Shown here one piece after another: positions 1 through 9,595 of a stretch of DNA of 21,290 nt. The number at the start of each line of letters is the position of its first letter. Position 1 is the first letter of the stretch. The notes below the pieces were generated by a model that saw only the letters and a list, made by a program, of their open reading frames with translations, had not been told where the DNA came from and made no database searches. The position numbers and the translations under genes were made by a program. This DNA is from Guillardia theta CCMP2712 (taxonomy: Eukaryota > Cryptophyceae > Pyrenomonadales > Geminigeraceae), in assembly GCF_000315625.1 (NCBI RefSeq), contig NW_005434585.1, forward strand, positions 113,349 to 134,638. The letters run 5' to 3'.

Positions 1-212
1 TTCCCTCCCTCCCTCCCTCCCCTCCTCCCTTCGTCCTACCCCTCCCTCCCTTCCTCTCTCTCTCTCCTCCTCCCTTCCTCTCTCGCTTCATCCTCATCTC
101 TTTTCCTCTCTCCTTCTCCTTCTCCTGCCCCTCCCTCCCTCCCTTCTCCCCTTGTCAGTCTGCTCGTCTGCTCTAGTCTCTTGGTCCTCCCTCACGTCAA
201 CACCAGGAGGGC
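1..212. repeat. Pyrimidine-rich low-complexity DNA, no gene seen
   Basis: The first 150 bases are almost pure C and T on the plus strand, in degenerate CCTCCCTCC and CTCTCTC runs. The remaining bases up to 212 would be the 3' flank of the minus-strand gene that ends at about 213. No coding exon is supported. Confidence 0.6.
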
Positions 213-1050
213 TCACTCACTCCCATGCTGGAGCTGCGAAGGAACAAGATCGTCGAGCTGTACGCTCAGACCATTCAATCTTTGTATCAACAATAAACAG
301 TCCCTCTCTATGCAGTCATGGCTTGTCAAGTCCAACAAGATACAAACTCGTCGTGAGGAGGAGGGGTCCTGCTTCCATTCCGCTGACCATCCTCGTCGTT
401 CTGTAGAAGCACGTGAGGGGCAGAAGGTCAAATTCGCAGAGGTACCTTTCCATTCCGATCCTCCTCTGACCTCCCTTCCTCTTCCTCTTGCTCCATGTAC
501 CCTCGGCCTCCTCCGTCTTCCTCCCTTCTGACTTCCTCCTGCGTTCGCCGCTGTACAAATTCCTCCTCCTCCAGCAACCTGAACACCAGCTCAGAGCAAG
601 AGAGTGAAACTAAAAAGGAAACCTCGCATGCCGTGTCTCCTCCTCCTCCTCCACCACCTCCTCCTCCTCGCCCTGGTTCCTGTCCTTGCCGTCGTCCTCC
701 TCCACCTCCTCCTCCGAGCTCATGACCCTCCGCACGGCACTGATAGCTTGAGCTTGCACGCGGGAAAGCTCTTGAAGCGCCATCATGGCATCTTGTTCGG
801 CGGCTCTCACCAGCATGCGCAGCTCTCTGTTCTCCTCCACTATCGCCCTGGCATCGATCTGTGTAGTTACCATGGCGTCTTCTACCTGCGTCCTCAGGCT
901 TTCTGCCTCCTCCTCCAACCTGCTGACGCGAAAATGTCGACCCCGCAGCTCCTTGGCAGCACGAGAGAGCCTTGCCTCCTCCCTCATCAGAGTCTTGAGC
1001 TCCTCCAGTAGCTCCGACGCCGGCATGCGCTCGTCCTCTCCGCAGATCAT
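213..1050 (-). CDS. Acidic coiled-coil protein, four exons
   Basis: Unrecognised protein. Exons: 623-1050, 446-578, 344-400, and a last exon of 213-257 or, alternatively, 217-279; introns are 44, 45 and 86 (or 64) nt. Phases close to give 220 (or 226) residues. The first 115 or so residues look like a parallel coiled coil with heptad spacing of L, A and M, for example SELLEELKTLMREEARLSR and VEENRELRMLVRAAEQDA. Residues from about 115 are Glu/Asp-rich, then comes a second helical charged stretch (LLEEEEFVQRRTQEEVRREE) and a polar tail. The start is the first ATG at 1050, but a second in-frame ATG lies nine codons later. A CT-rich tract on the coding strand precedes it, so an upstream exon is possible. 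No catalytic motif is visible; a structural or scaffold role is inference. Confidence 0.6.
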
Positions 1051-1338
1051 GAGTGGAGGGAGGGAGGGAGGGGAGGGAGGGGAAGGAGGGAGGGGAAGGA
1101 GGGAGGGGAGGGAGGGGAAGGAGGGAGGGAGGGAGGGAGGGAGAGGAAGGTTAGTTGGTTGTTTTTTTGATTTTGCAGGAGGTTTGAGAGATCCGGGGGA
1201 TGGAACTGGTCAGCGTGGACAAGATGGCAGGAGGGGGGGGAGGAGGGGGAGGGGGGGCCCCCGCCCCACGGGGTTAGATGTAGAAGAAGTCATGGAGCAG
1301 GAGGGAGCTTGACGGGATGGAGGGGCAAGAGGAGAAGA
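1051..1338. repeat. Purine tract and short intergenic spacer
   Basis: Positions 1051-1142 are GGGAGGGA/GGAAGG tracts on the plus strand, so CT-rich on the strand of both flanking genes. G and C runs follow at about 1231-1262. This is the gap between the stop of the ankyrin gene and the start of the coiled-coil gene. I see no exon in it. Confidence 0.5.
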
Positions 1339-1551
1339 CTAGAGGATCATGTAAAGCTTTATGTCAATGAAGTCACGAGAGCCGAAGATGCCCCACTTAA
1401 ACGGTAGGAAACTTACTGTCCTCGTTCCAGTGTCTGTCATACATCATCACCAAAGTCGTCATCGTCGTCATTCCCATAGTCAACATGATCGTCACTCACC
1501 ACCACCATCATCATCATCATCATCATCATCATCATTATCATCATCGCCATC

Positions 1552-1596
<45 letters not shown>

Positions 1597-1727
1597 GCCA
1601 CACCACCACCACCCCCTCCTCCTTCCTAATCCTCCTCGTTCTCATCCTAATATCCAGCATGATGATGATATTGGTAACGACTATCATCATCGTCATCATC
1701 ACAACCACCCGCAGCTCCTTCTTCGAC

Positions 1728-1772
<45 letters not shown>

Positions 1773-4700
1773 GCCATCACTCACTCTTCGAATCCGTCAA
1801 TTTTGTCAAAGATGTTGTACTCTGCCGACCCGTCAGCCAGTCTTCTCCCATGCTGCTCCTCTCTTACCCCCAGGTCCCATCCCAATCTTCATCTCCTTCA
1901 GGATGTCCCAATTCAAGAATCCAGGCTCCTGATCAGCAAGGTAAGAAGACAGCAGGGAGGTGCGGGAAAGGCAGGAAAGCACTGAAGAGAGAAGTGAAGG
2001 AAGAAAGAAGGAGAGGTTGGGGAAGGCAGGACTGGGAGGGGAAAGGAGGAGGGTGGTGTGGGGAGGGCAACATTACATGCTTGTGCTTGTCGACGAATCT
2101 TTTCCTCCCCTTTGGCGAAAAATTGAGCAACCTGGAGGAAGATTTATCCGTCAGCGCTCAGCTAGCGTACCAGTCCGCGCTCTTACTCCTTCCTTCCCGC
2201 GAGCTCTTTGGGGAGTCCCATCTCCTCGTACCAATCCTCCTCGAACTCTGCAATATCCTGCGGTGCTGGTCAGAGACGAAGGGACTGGAGGTTTGGGGGA
2301 GCGGAGGGGAAAGAGCAGAGAGGTAAGAGGAGCTGGAGGAGAGAGGAGGAGCGGGAGGAGACGAGGGGTGAGGTCGAGAGGAAGAAGCAAGGGGAGGGGT
2401 AGGGTTACCCTCTCTAGTTTTTTAAGAGTCCATTTTCTGTGTTTGGTCTCGTTGTAAGGATCCAGCCTTGTTTGTCAAGTCAGCGATGCGTACAGCCCCT
2501 CCCCTCCCCTCCCCTCCCTCCCCCAGCCTCCCTTCACACTGTCCTCCTCCTCCTCCTCCTCTTACAAGCTCGGCGCTGGCGCATTTTCCCTGCTGCTTTT
2601 GTAATCTCCTCCTCTTCTCTTATCAGCTGCCACCATGTCATTTCAATTCCTCACCACCCTTCCACCGTCCTCCTCCCTTCATTCTCTATCAGCCTTTCTC
2701 CTCTTTCATTCTCTATCAGCCTTTCTCCTCTTTCATTCTCTATCAGCCTTTCTCCTCTTTCATTCTCTATCAGCCTTTCTCCTCTTTCATTCTCTATCAG
2801 CCTTTCTCCTCCCTTCATTCTTTATCAGCCTTTCTCCTCTTCAATCCTCCACTCACTGCTCTCACCCTTGTCTTCACCTCTATCTGGCACACATTGCGCC
2901 TTTCTTTCCCTTTCCTCTTCTTTCCCTCCCCCCCTCCCCCTCCTTCGCTTGCTCTCGCCTCTTACTTCCCAGATCGGAGATTTTGGATGCAAGGTAGGAT
3001 CAAACCAGACTCCTCCAAAGATCTGCTCCACTGTCATCGCGCAAGCGACAGGCTCTCAACGAGGTCACATGTTTTGTCTCCGTCTGAATGAACCTGTCTT
3101 GGTGAGTATCCTTGTACTCCCTGATGTACTGCTAGCATCTCAGTGGAGCACTGGGCAAAAACTGTCCTGCATACCTTGAACATGGTCTTGTGCTGCCGCT
3201 CTTTGGCTATCGTGAACACGTCATATCCCCTGCCTACATGTCACCTAAGGCGCTTCCTCGCGTTCCCCTACAGTGCATCCTCGAGAGCGAGATCCGCTCC
3301 GTTCTCGACCAGCAGCTTCACAATCTCCACCTGCCAGCGCACGAGTCAGAGGCTGCGAGGGAGGGACGAGAGGCGAAGGGGAAGGGCGCGAGGCGTAAAG
3401 GAGAACTTTCTTACCATCCCGAGATCTGCAGCCCAGTGAAGGCTCGTCCTCAGTCCCCATCCTCTGCCGTATCAAGACTTGCGATCAGCAAGGTGCTGAG
3501 GAGAGCAGGACAGCCTCGCAGCGAACGAGGTTGTTGAGATGAGGAGATGAGTAGCGGTTTCACCTTCTCTCTAGATCTGCTCCCAGCTCGACCAGTGTCT
3601 TGCACGTGTGATACGCTCCAGAGATGGCTGCGGGGAAGCTGTCAAGGTGGAGGAAGATCGCGGTCGTGACAACCGGCTGCCATCAAGGGTGTCTGCCCAT
3701 CGTCGTCTTGCTCGTCGATGTCTGCCGGACAAGATTCATGCGGGGAAGTAGAGATCACGGAGTTGAGAGACGGAAGAGGAGGGGTCAGGGGTGAGAGTTG
3801 AAGGAGGAGGGGTCAGGGGAGAGAGAGGAAGGAGGAGTGGTCAGGGGGGGAGAGATGAAGGAGGAGGGGTCAGGGGAGAGAGAGGAAGGAGGAGGGGTCA
3901 GGAGGGGAGAGATGAAGGAGGAGGGGTCAGGGGGGAGAGAGGAAGGAGGAGGGGCGAGGGGTGAGAGAGAGGAAGCAGGAGGGGTGAGAGTGAGAGATGA
4001 AAGGGTAGGGGTGAGCGGTGAGTTATGATGACAGCAGGAGAAGATTCAAATCATCGGACGCAGAAAGGTCACGTGGCATCGAAAGACATGACTTGACATG
4101 TTGAAAGACAAGCATACCGGCTCCTAGTTGTACCAGCAGAGCAGGGATGCGACTTTGGAAGGAGGGCCCAAGGGCGCAGTAATGCAACGCTGTTCTTCCA
4201 TACCCTTTGTAAAGGTCATGTCAGATGTCTGGACTTTACATGACGCTGGTATGAGATGTGTTGGAGAGAACAGAACCGACTCGTACCATCCATGGCTTTC
4301 ACATTTGCGCCTCGTTTCACCAACTCAACAACCTGACAACTGAGGTGAGCGTTGCTTGTTGGAAAGATGTACTCTTAACCGTATTCAGATCCCCCATCGC
4401 GCAAGCTATCATCAAGGACTTTGAGGCCACAATCACTTGAGGAACAGCAACGGGGTTGACTCTACCGCATCTGTCTCGTTCATCTCTTGCAAGGACCATA
4501 GACTTCTGTTGAGCATCAACTGCGCAAACCATGAACGACATGTCACTGACACCTGACATTTTACCTCTGTATACGTCATGTCCTATTTGACAGCATCAAC
4601 TCTTCAGTTCAAGTCCAAATAAGAACGAAACATTCACCTTGTCCAGCTTCTTTGCAAGCTTCAATCTCGGCAGCTCGACGGTCATCAGCTCCTGCATCTT

Positions 4701-6777
4701 ACATCAATCTGGAGTTAAGTTGCAACAAGAGGGCGTTACATGTATCTTTGACAGTTTTCTCTTGTCTTGTCCTTTTACATACTCGTTTACAAGATCATTC
4801 ATCTGCGGCGAGCTCGTCAAGGGCGTTGGCAATCGTGCATCAACATCTTTATCACCTCCTTCACCTTCCCTTCTGCTTCCTTGCTCAGAATCGCCTTTGG
4901 GACAGGATTCTGAAACATCCCATGTCAGGATGATTGAGCGCTGGACGACTTTCTCCACCTCTTTCGGGATCCCAATGGTCTCAGCGATGTGTCTGTTCGG
5001 GAGCCTCGAGAAATGGATGTAACCTACAGTGAGTCACAACCAGATACAGCAATGCGCAGCCAGACGATATCGAACCTAGATATCTACCATCTTGGCTCTC
5101 CGTCAAGTCTTCTTGGGTGGCGAACAACAAGTTTGGTTGAAGTTTGGCCTGCCTTGCTCGTTCACACACGAGATCTCCCTACCATCTCTTCTGTTTCCAT
5201 ACCTCCATTTCATCATGCTCCTCATATATCGACGTTCTCTCTAGGTACCTTTCGAGAAGTGAGAAACAGCTCCTTTCGACCCAAGTTGACCAAGTATTTA
5301 CCTCCTGAACCACGAGAAGTTGTGATATATTGCCAGCAGTTCCTCCGACCATTCCAGGTCGCTTTGAACATGGAGGGGCCTGAATCGTCGAGAGTTAAAG
5401 CTACCATCTCCTCTCCTCACCGTCTCACCTCTCATCCGGGGTCTCGTGCTCGTCATTGATGCTCAGCCACTTCTTCGTGTCTGCAGCTTCCGAAACGTAG
5501 GAGTTGAACAGATCCACGCAAGACTTCCTGGGGTGTCGTCAAGACGGTGAGAGCATGACGAGACGTGTAGACGTAAAGAGGGAGAGCAGGATTCAACCTG
5601 AAGGACTCTGGACTCTGTTTGTTTGCCAAAAAAAAAGGCCACTTCCCTTGCACAGCCGACTCACACATTGAGCCTACTGACCATGTTAGAGGTGAGGTGC
5701 TTACAAGAGCACAGCCAGTGTAACTCGCCTCCCTTCAGTCGCATGATTCTTGCTTGAAGCTGTTCCGTATCATTCTGTGGCGCAGCAGTGTCATCGTAGT
5801 CATGATCGATAACTTTCTCCTACCGTCTGCATGAATGGTCCTGTTGGGATCGGAAATAGTTTGTCTGTGTATGCATGCAATCAATCAATGACAGGAAGGA
5901 GTTCGGATTGTGGTCCGATGTTTTCGACATGCAATTTAAGCCACACAACTCACCTACGTCTTGTCCCATAATATGTGCTCCGAACATCAAAAGTTTTCCC
6001 TTGATCACCGTCGCCTAGACAAGATCTCAGACCTTGGTACCTTGGTTGTCACCAACCAATTGTTTCCTCACCTGCCATTTCACAACATCCAAGATACTCT
6101 CGACGAGCGGGATAACCTGGCATTTCACATCGTTACCTCGATGCCATAGCTCAACTCTGCTCTCACCGGATTTTCTTGTTGATACCATGGAACTATACGG
6201 TTCTCTTCCTTAGGCACCATGTAAAATCCATTGCTACGGTTGCATGTCAGGCTTCGTATGATTTTCTTTTTCAGTTAACATTACGTGTTGTTGTGACGCA
6301 ATCTGAATATGTACTTGTCCTGACCCAGCCTAGTCTGAGCATAGATAGGGGTCACATTTGCTATGCACTAAGAAGCGAACGAGAGAACCATCATGGTGTA
6401 CTTGGTTCCATCAGGGAACGTGCGCACTATTTTCTCCTCATCTTCCTCCTTTGGTGAGGGCGGAATGTATCTGAACGACAACAACCTTGTTATTCCACGA
6501 GGACCACAACGATTTCTAGACCTAAACTTGAAGTTGGGGAATATGCTGGCGACAAGTTTCCTACTTGATGTCAGAATTCACACAAAGATGGAAACTTTCC
6601 ATATGACCGAGAGCTCAAATCGCATCTCGATAAAGTGCACTGTTGGCTGCAAGCGAGCAAGAAAACAAGAGCGCGCACATTCCTGGAAAACAATCAAATC
6701 AGGAAATAAATGTTGAGATTCTCAGCAAGACCCTGGGAGAGGCCTCACCTCAACTTCTTCTTGTTGAACAACCCCAT
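1339..6777 (-). CDS. Ankyrin-repeat protein encoded by 37 micro-exons
   Basis: Exons in order: 6749-6777, 6389-6470, 6285-6334, 6167-6233, 6072-6116, 5954-6014, 5824-5840, 5682-5774, 5598-5614, 5429-5527, 5302-5379, 5203-5248, 5088-5148, 4959-5023, 4856-4909, 4740-4802, 4638-4691, 4565-4582, 4466-4519, 4380-4418, 4287-4332, 4118-4204, 3674-3721, 3564-3627, 3415-3463, 3272-3330, 3175-3229, 3069-3128, 2966-3022, 2566-2618, 2409-2466, 2187-2257, 2077-2131, 1868-1928, 1785-1821, 1443-1494, 1339-1395. They sum to 2061 nt (686 residues plus stop), and every junction is GT-AG and phase-consistent. Residues 1-350 match nothing I recognise; residues 352-510 are five ankyrin repeats; the C-terminus is charged and ends acidic (DYGNDDDDDFGDDWGIF). 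The start MGLFNKKK at 6777 is not certain, because the frame stays open upstream to another ATG at 6852. Least certain are exons 7, 9, 18, 30 and 36. A protein-binding role follows from the repeats; partners are unknown. Confidence 0.72.
1500..1780. repeat. ATC/GAT trinucleotide repeats inside intron 35
   Basis: Two blocks of ATC triplets, at about 1503-1597 (with CGCC interruptions) and 1728-1775, lie in the 290-nt intron 1495-1784 of the ankyrin gene. On the gene strand they read GAT/ATG/TGA by frame, so one frame would encode long Asp runs. I prefer the intron reading because a consensus GTGAGT donor lies at 1784 and joining exons 35 and 36 restores a sensible frame. Length polymorphism is expected. 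Confidence 0.85.
2680..2841. repeat. 27-bp minisatellite, six copies, in intron 29
   Basis: Copies begin with CATTCTCTATCAG at 2680, 2707, 2734, 2761 and 2788, and a variant copy with TTTATCAG begins at 2816. Spacing is 27 bp except for the last (28). The array sits in the 347-nt intron 2619-2965 of the ankyrin gene. Because 27 is a multiple of three, the gene strand contains an open nine-residue periodic frame (unit RLIENERGE) across the array. Confidence 0.95.
3175..4418 (-). other. Ankyrin-repeat block, split over exons 20-27
   Basis: After splicing, five repeats read in series. Repeat 1 joins SLMIACAMGDLNT to VVELVKRGANVKAMDG. Repeat 2 starts YGRTALHYCALG and ends LLVQLGADIDEQDDD. Repeat 3 starts GQTPLMAAAISG and ends LVELGADLER. 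Repeat 4 starts LRTSLHWAADLGM and ends VEIVKLLVENGADLALED. Repeat 5 is GYDVFTIAKERQHKTMFK. The TALH/TPLM/SLHWAA turn and the GAD/GAN finger positions are those of the ankyrin family. Introns cut inside each repeat at varying points, so exons do not correspond to repeat units. This block anchors the reading frame of the whole gene model. Confidence 0.9.
3785..4015. repeat. GGAGGAGGGGTCAGGGG minisatellite in intron 22
   Basis: Purine-rich units of about 30 bp, alternating between GAGAGATGAAGGAGGAGG and GAGAGAGGAAGGAGGAGG forms (so a 60-bp higher-order period), recur from 3785 to about 4015. They occupy most of the 396-nt intron 3722-4117 of the ankyrin gene, which explains why that intron is several times longer than its neighbours. 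Confidence 0.85.
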
Positions 6778-7162
6778 CTTCTTTCCCTTGTTTCTGGTTC
6801 TTGGAGTACTCCTTGCAGTAGCCCTTACAGCTTTCAGGGTTACTTCTTCCATACTTCCAGTAATCTTTGTTGTAGTAGTTCCAGTAGTCCTTGCAGGAAG
6901 TATTGAGTAGTCCATGTAGTAACCCAGTAGTCCTTGTAGTAGTACTCGTGGGAGTACAGGTACTGATACTTGTGGTAGTACTAGTTGTACTAGCAGCGCT
7001 ACTTCCTGGCTACTTCCCTCGCACCCTCTGACCCCAGCAGGCCTCGTGGCCGCACCCAGTGACTGCGTTCATGACCGCCGGCCGCATCGTGTGAGGGCAA
7101 GCGCGGGGAAGTGGCAAGTAACACTGAGCCTGAGGCCGGCCCGCCTGGGCTATCCGGCCGCG
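6778..7162. promoter_or_regulatory. Divergent intergenic region with degenerate AGTAGT repeats
   Basis: This region separates the minus-strand ankyrin gene from the plus-strand gene starting near 7163, so it probably carries both promoters. From about 6815 to 7000 it holds degenerate copies of AGTAGTCCTTG(C/T)AG. From 7020 to 7160 the base composition turns markedly GC-rich (GGCCGC, CCGGCC). The ankyrin reading frame stays open into the repeat, so part of it may be 5' coding sequence instead of promoter. No TATA-like element stands out. Confidence 0.4.
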
Positions 7163-7554
7163 ATGCCAGTCACTGTCCCATCATTTACTGTCACCATACT
7201 CGGAGTCCGAGTCATTGAGATGGTGCTAGTGCTTGAATGTAGGGATGATCTAAGTGTATAGACTACTTGCTGTTGGTCACTCAACATGTGGAGAAAAGAC
7301 GATTTGAATGAATTCATCATCGGACAGTGGCCCATGATCACATCTGAAACAACCGTTATCTCCATGTTGCATATATGGCTTGACTTCATATCCTTACATC
7401 TTGAGAGTTGACAACCTGTATGGAGTGTGCTTTTCTGCCGCAGTGCGTCACATCATCATGCTCAGTTTACTTCGTGTCACAATAGATCTGCATGCAGTCA
7501 CCGGCAGTGCGTGGCGTGCCAGGCTCGGGCCATTGACATGGTGCTAGTGCTTGA
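7163..7554 (+). repeat. Partial internal duplication with a shared 24-bp block
   Basis: The 24-bp blocks at 7213-7236 and 7531-7554 (ATTGA, one mismatch, then ATGGTGCTAGTGCTTGA) are nearly identical, and each is preceded by an ATGC(C)AGTCAC segment, at 7163 and about 7492. Both read in frame as MVLVLE in the proposed exons. The spacing between paired elements differs (about 41 versus 29 bp), so the copies have diverged by insertion or deletion. Confidence 0.7.
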
Positions 7555-9161
7555 GCCTGAGTTCCGAAGTTGCTTGCGTTCTATCATTCTAGAGCATCGT
7601 AACATTTTACTGAAAACCTGAGCCTGAAATGATACAAGGCTATAATGTCAATGGTATTCAGTGACCCACCTAGCCTTCTACACTGAAGGCTTTGTTCATC
7701 ATCTTTGTTAGGTTCCTCAACATCTATTCGAACATCACATCTCTTTGATTCGATACCTTTGATGCAGAATGAATGGATAGATCCCACAGCGGTTCGTTGC
7801 TCTGCTCTGTTTATTTTTTTCGCTACGAAACGCATCTGACCTGTAATGATGATTTTCGTCACCTCTATTTGCCAGCCTTGAATGAAATAGCTTGATTCCT
7901 CCACTGACCACTAGTCGATTCCACACTGTCGAGGTTTCCAGCATGAAATTTCTCCCTTGATTTTGCAGATGATCGAGCTTTGTAAGAGATGTACAAAGAC
8001 ATGTCTCCTTAGGAAAGCAATTCCTTGCCACCATTACATACACGAAGACCAAGTTATCTGTGATGACAACTTGTGATGGGGCTAACAAGCTTGCAATTGT
8101 GCAGTTGGTGGGCATGTCATGGAGAGAGCCCTGGCAGCTTCACGTCTCTGTCGTCACCGCGCCAACACCAATTTCGTTCGACCATTATCTCTCATCAGTC
8201 CTTCAAGGGTACTCCAGAGGTTTGAGACCGGGTAGTTCTCCTGCTTGCTAGCACCACCCCTCACCACCACAAGCTCCATGAGACCCCTGCTTTCAACCAG
8301 ATGGCATTCGCAGGGCCCTCAGAAACAAGGTGAGTTCCGTGTAAGGAACAACGGTCGGTTCTGTATCGGGGCCTGACACGCTCCTTCTGCTGCCTTGGTG
8401 AAGGGCACACCCTTGCAAGTCTTCGCTCATCAACCCTAACACGCTCCCTCAGAAACAAGAGCGATAAAGCAAGACATGGAGGGCGGGGCCAAAACTTTGG
8501 AAGCCATGGAAAGTTTCAAGAATCATCGGACAGCAGGTCAGCAAAGTTGCGGAGCCGAACTAGAGGAGGGGAGGGTGCTGGGTCAGAAGGAAGGGTTCGA
8601 AGAGGAGGGCCCCGACTGCGGGGGAGATAGCAAGGGTCGACCTGACGAGAGAGAGGCTGAGATGAGCAGATAGATAGCGCAAGAGAGAGCGACGAGGAGG
8701 AGATAGATAGCGCAGGGGAGAGGAGGGTAGAGGCAGCAGAGGAAGCAGAGGCTGCGGTCGAGTCTCAGGAGGAACAGTCGCTCCTTGTGTGATCCTTTTT
8801 TCCTTCTTTTTTCCTTTTTTCCCTTCTTTTTTCTTGCTTTTGCCTGCTGCTGACTTCGTAGGCTCAATTTTGCAGGGATACGTAATTCTTTTTGTCATCT
8901 ATGATATCCGGTAGTAAACTCGGCCTCAGTGGTAAAGATCCTATTTCTCATTCGTAAGATGCGGTGGTCGAGGCGAGTTCACGTCAGAGGACAGAGAGGA
9001 GCAGCAAGTGATCCTAGGAAGGATGAAGTGAGCCATGGCAGAGCCAAGCTATCAGGAGGGCGGAAACATGCGGCGATACGATGAGGCGAGTAGGGAGTCT
9101 TAGGCAGAGGTGGAATGGCGATGACGATGACTTGAAAGAAGGAAGCAGCAGAATTCATTGA
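7163..9161 (+). CDS. Unrecognised protein in many small exons
   Basis: Core exons: 7508-7598, 7712-7791, 7969-8052, 8105-8208, 8274-8329, 8453-8574, 8670-8786, 8862-8881, 8930-8953, 8995-9027, 9104-9161. Tentative 5' exons: 7163-7253, 7299-7354, 7444-7464. With all of them the phases close to 318 residues. Introns range from 41 to 177 nt; the one before 8862 has a strong T-rich tract. The best coding evidence is the join of YIHEDQ to LVGMSWREPWQLHVS, and SFDHYLSSVLQG onward. A Cys/His cluster, CKRCTKTC followed by CHH, could bind metal. The C-terminal third is acidic and helical (VEAAEEAEAAVESQEEQ) and ends in DDDDLKEGSSRIH. I cannot assign a family. The 5' exons and exons from 8670 on are less certain; an unspliced reading of 8453 onward stops at 8673. 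Confidence 0.6.
8316..8459 (+). repeat. 14-bp direct repeat spanning both ends of an intron
   Basis: CCCTCAGAAACAAG occurs at 8316-8329 and again at 8446-8459. The first copy ends exactly at the donor GTGAGT (8330). The second contains the acceptor CAG (8450-8452) followed by AAACAAG. The intron 8330-8452 is therefore bracketed by a direct repeat containing both splice junction sequences. Confidence 0.85.
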
Positions 9162-9205
9162 TCACAGGATTGACGGGCAGAAAGATGATATAAGATGCGG
9201 CTCAG

Positions 9206-9255
9206 AGAGAGGGAGAGAGAGGGAGGGAGGGAGGGAGGGAGGGAGGGAGGGAGGG
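9206..9255. repeat. GAGA/GGGA microsatellite
   Basis: A GAGAGAGG stretch passes into about nine GGGA units ending near 9255, followed by purine-rich DNA to about 9410. It lies just downstream of the proposed stop codon at 9159-9161. No coding frame of interest crosses it. Confidence 0.9.
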
Positions 9256-9595
9256 CTTAGCTAAAGAGGGAAAAAAATAGTGACGGAGTCTCGCAGCTGA
9301 GGGGAGGGGAGCCGAAATGAAAAGGATCAGGAGAGAGGGAGTTAGGTGGGGGAAGGAAGAGGAACAAATAGACAGATAAAGGAAAATGAAGAGAGAGTGA
9401 AATATCGAGTTTGAGAAGAAGAGACGACGAAACATTCCTCTTGATACCGGCTATCAGCGTGTATCGCAGCAGTCATGCAATCAAACTCCTGTCCTTCTCA
9501 TTCTCTGCTGCTGAAGCTCGATTCCTCCTGCCCGCACTACATTCATTAGTTTGAACTTCAAGATATGACGTGAGCTCAACGAGAGGCTGGGATAG

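Noticed and set aside
1361-2326. A 321-codon plus-strand frame and an overlapping poly-His frame at 1485-1985
   Set aside because: Their composition is dominated by the ATC repeat read as His or Ser, and they run antisense to several well-supported minus-strand exons.
2439-3179. A plus-strand frame of 246 codons with Ser/Phe/Leu repeats
   Set aside because: It is a translation of the 27-bp minisatellite and CT-rich intron DNA, antisense to the ankyrin gene.
8560-8898. A minus-strand frame with a Lys-rich N-terminus
   Set aside because: The Lys run comes from reading the T-rich tract before the 8862 acceptor backwards, and it is antisense to plus-strand exons.
8913-8985. A tRNA-like stretch with TCAGTGGTA and GGTCGAGGCGAG
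   Set aside because: The acceptor and anticodon arms do not pair and the B-box differs from the GGTTCGAxxCC consensus. The region fits exons and introns of the plus-strand gene.
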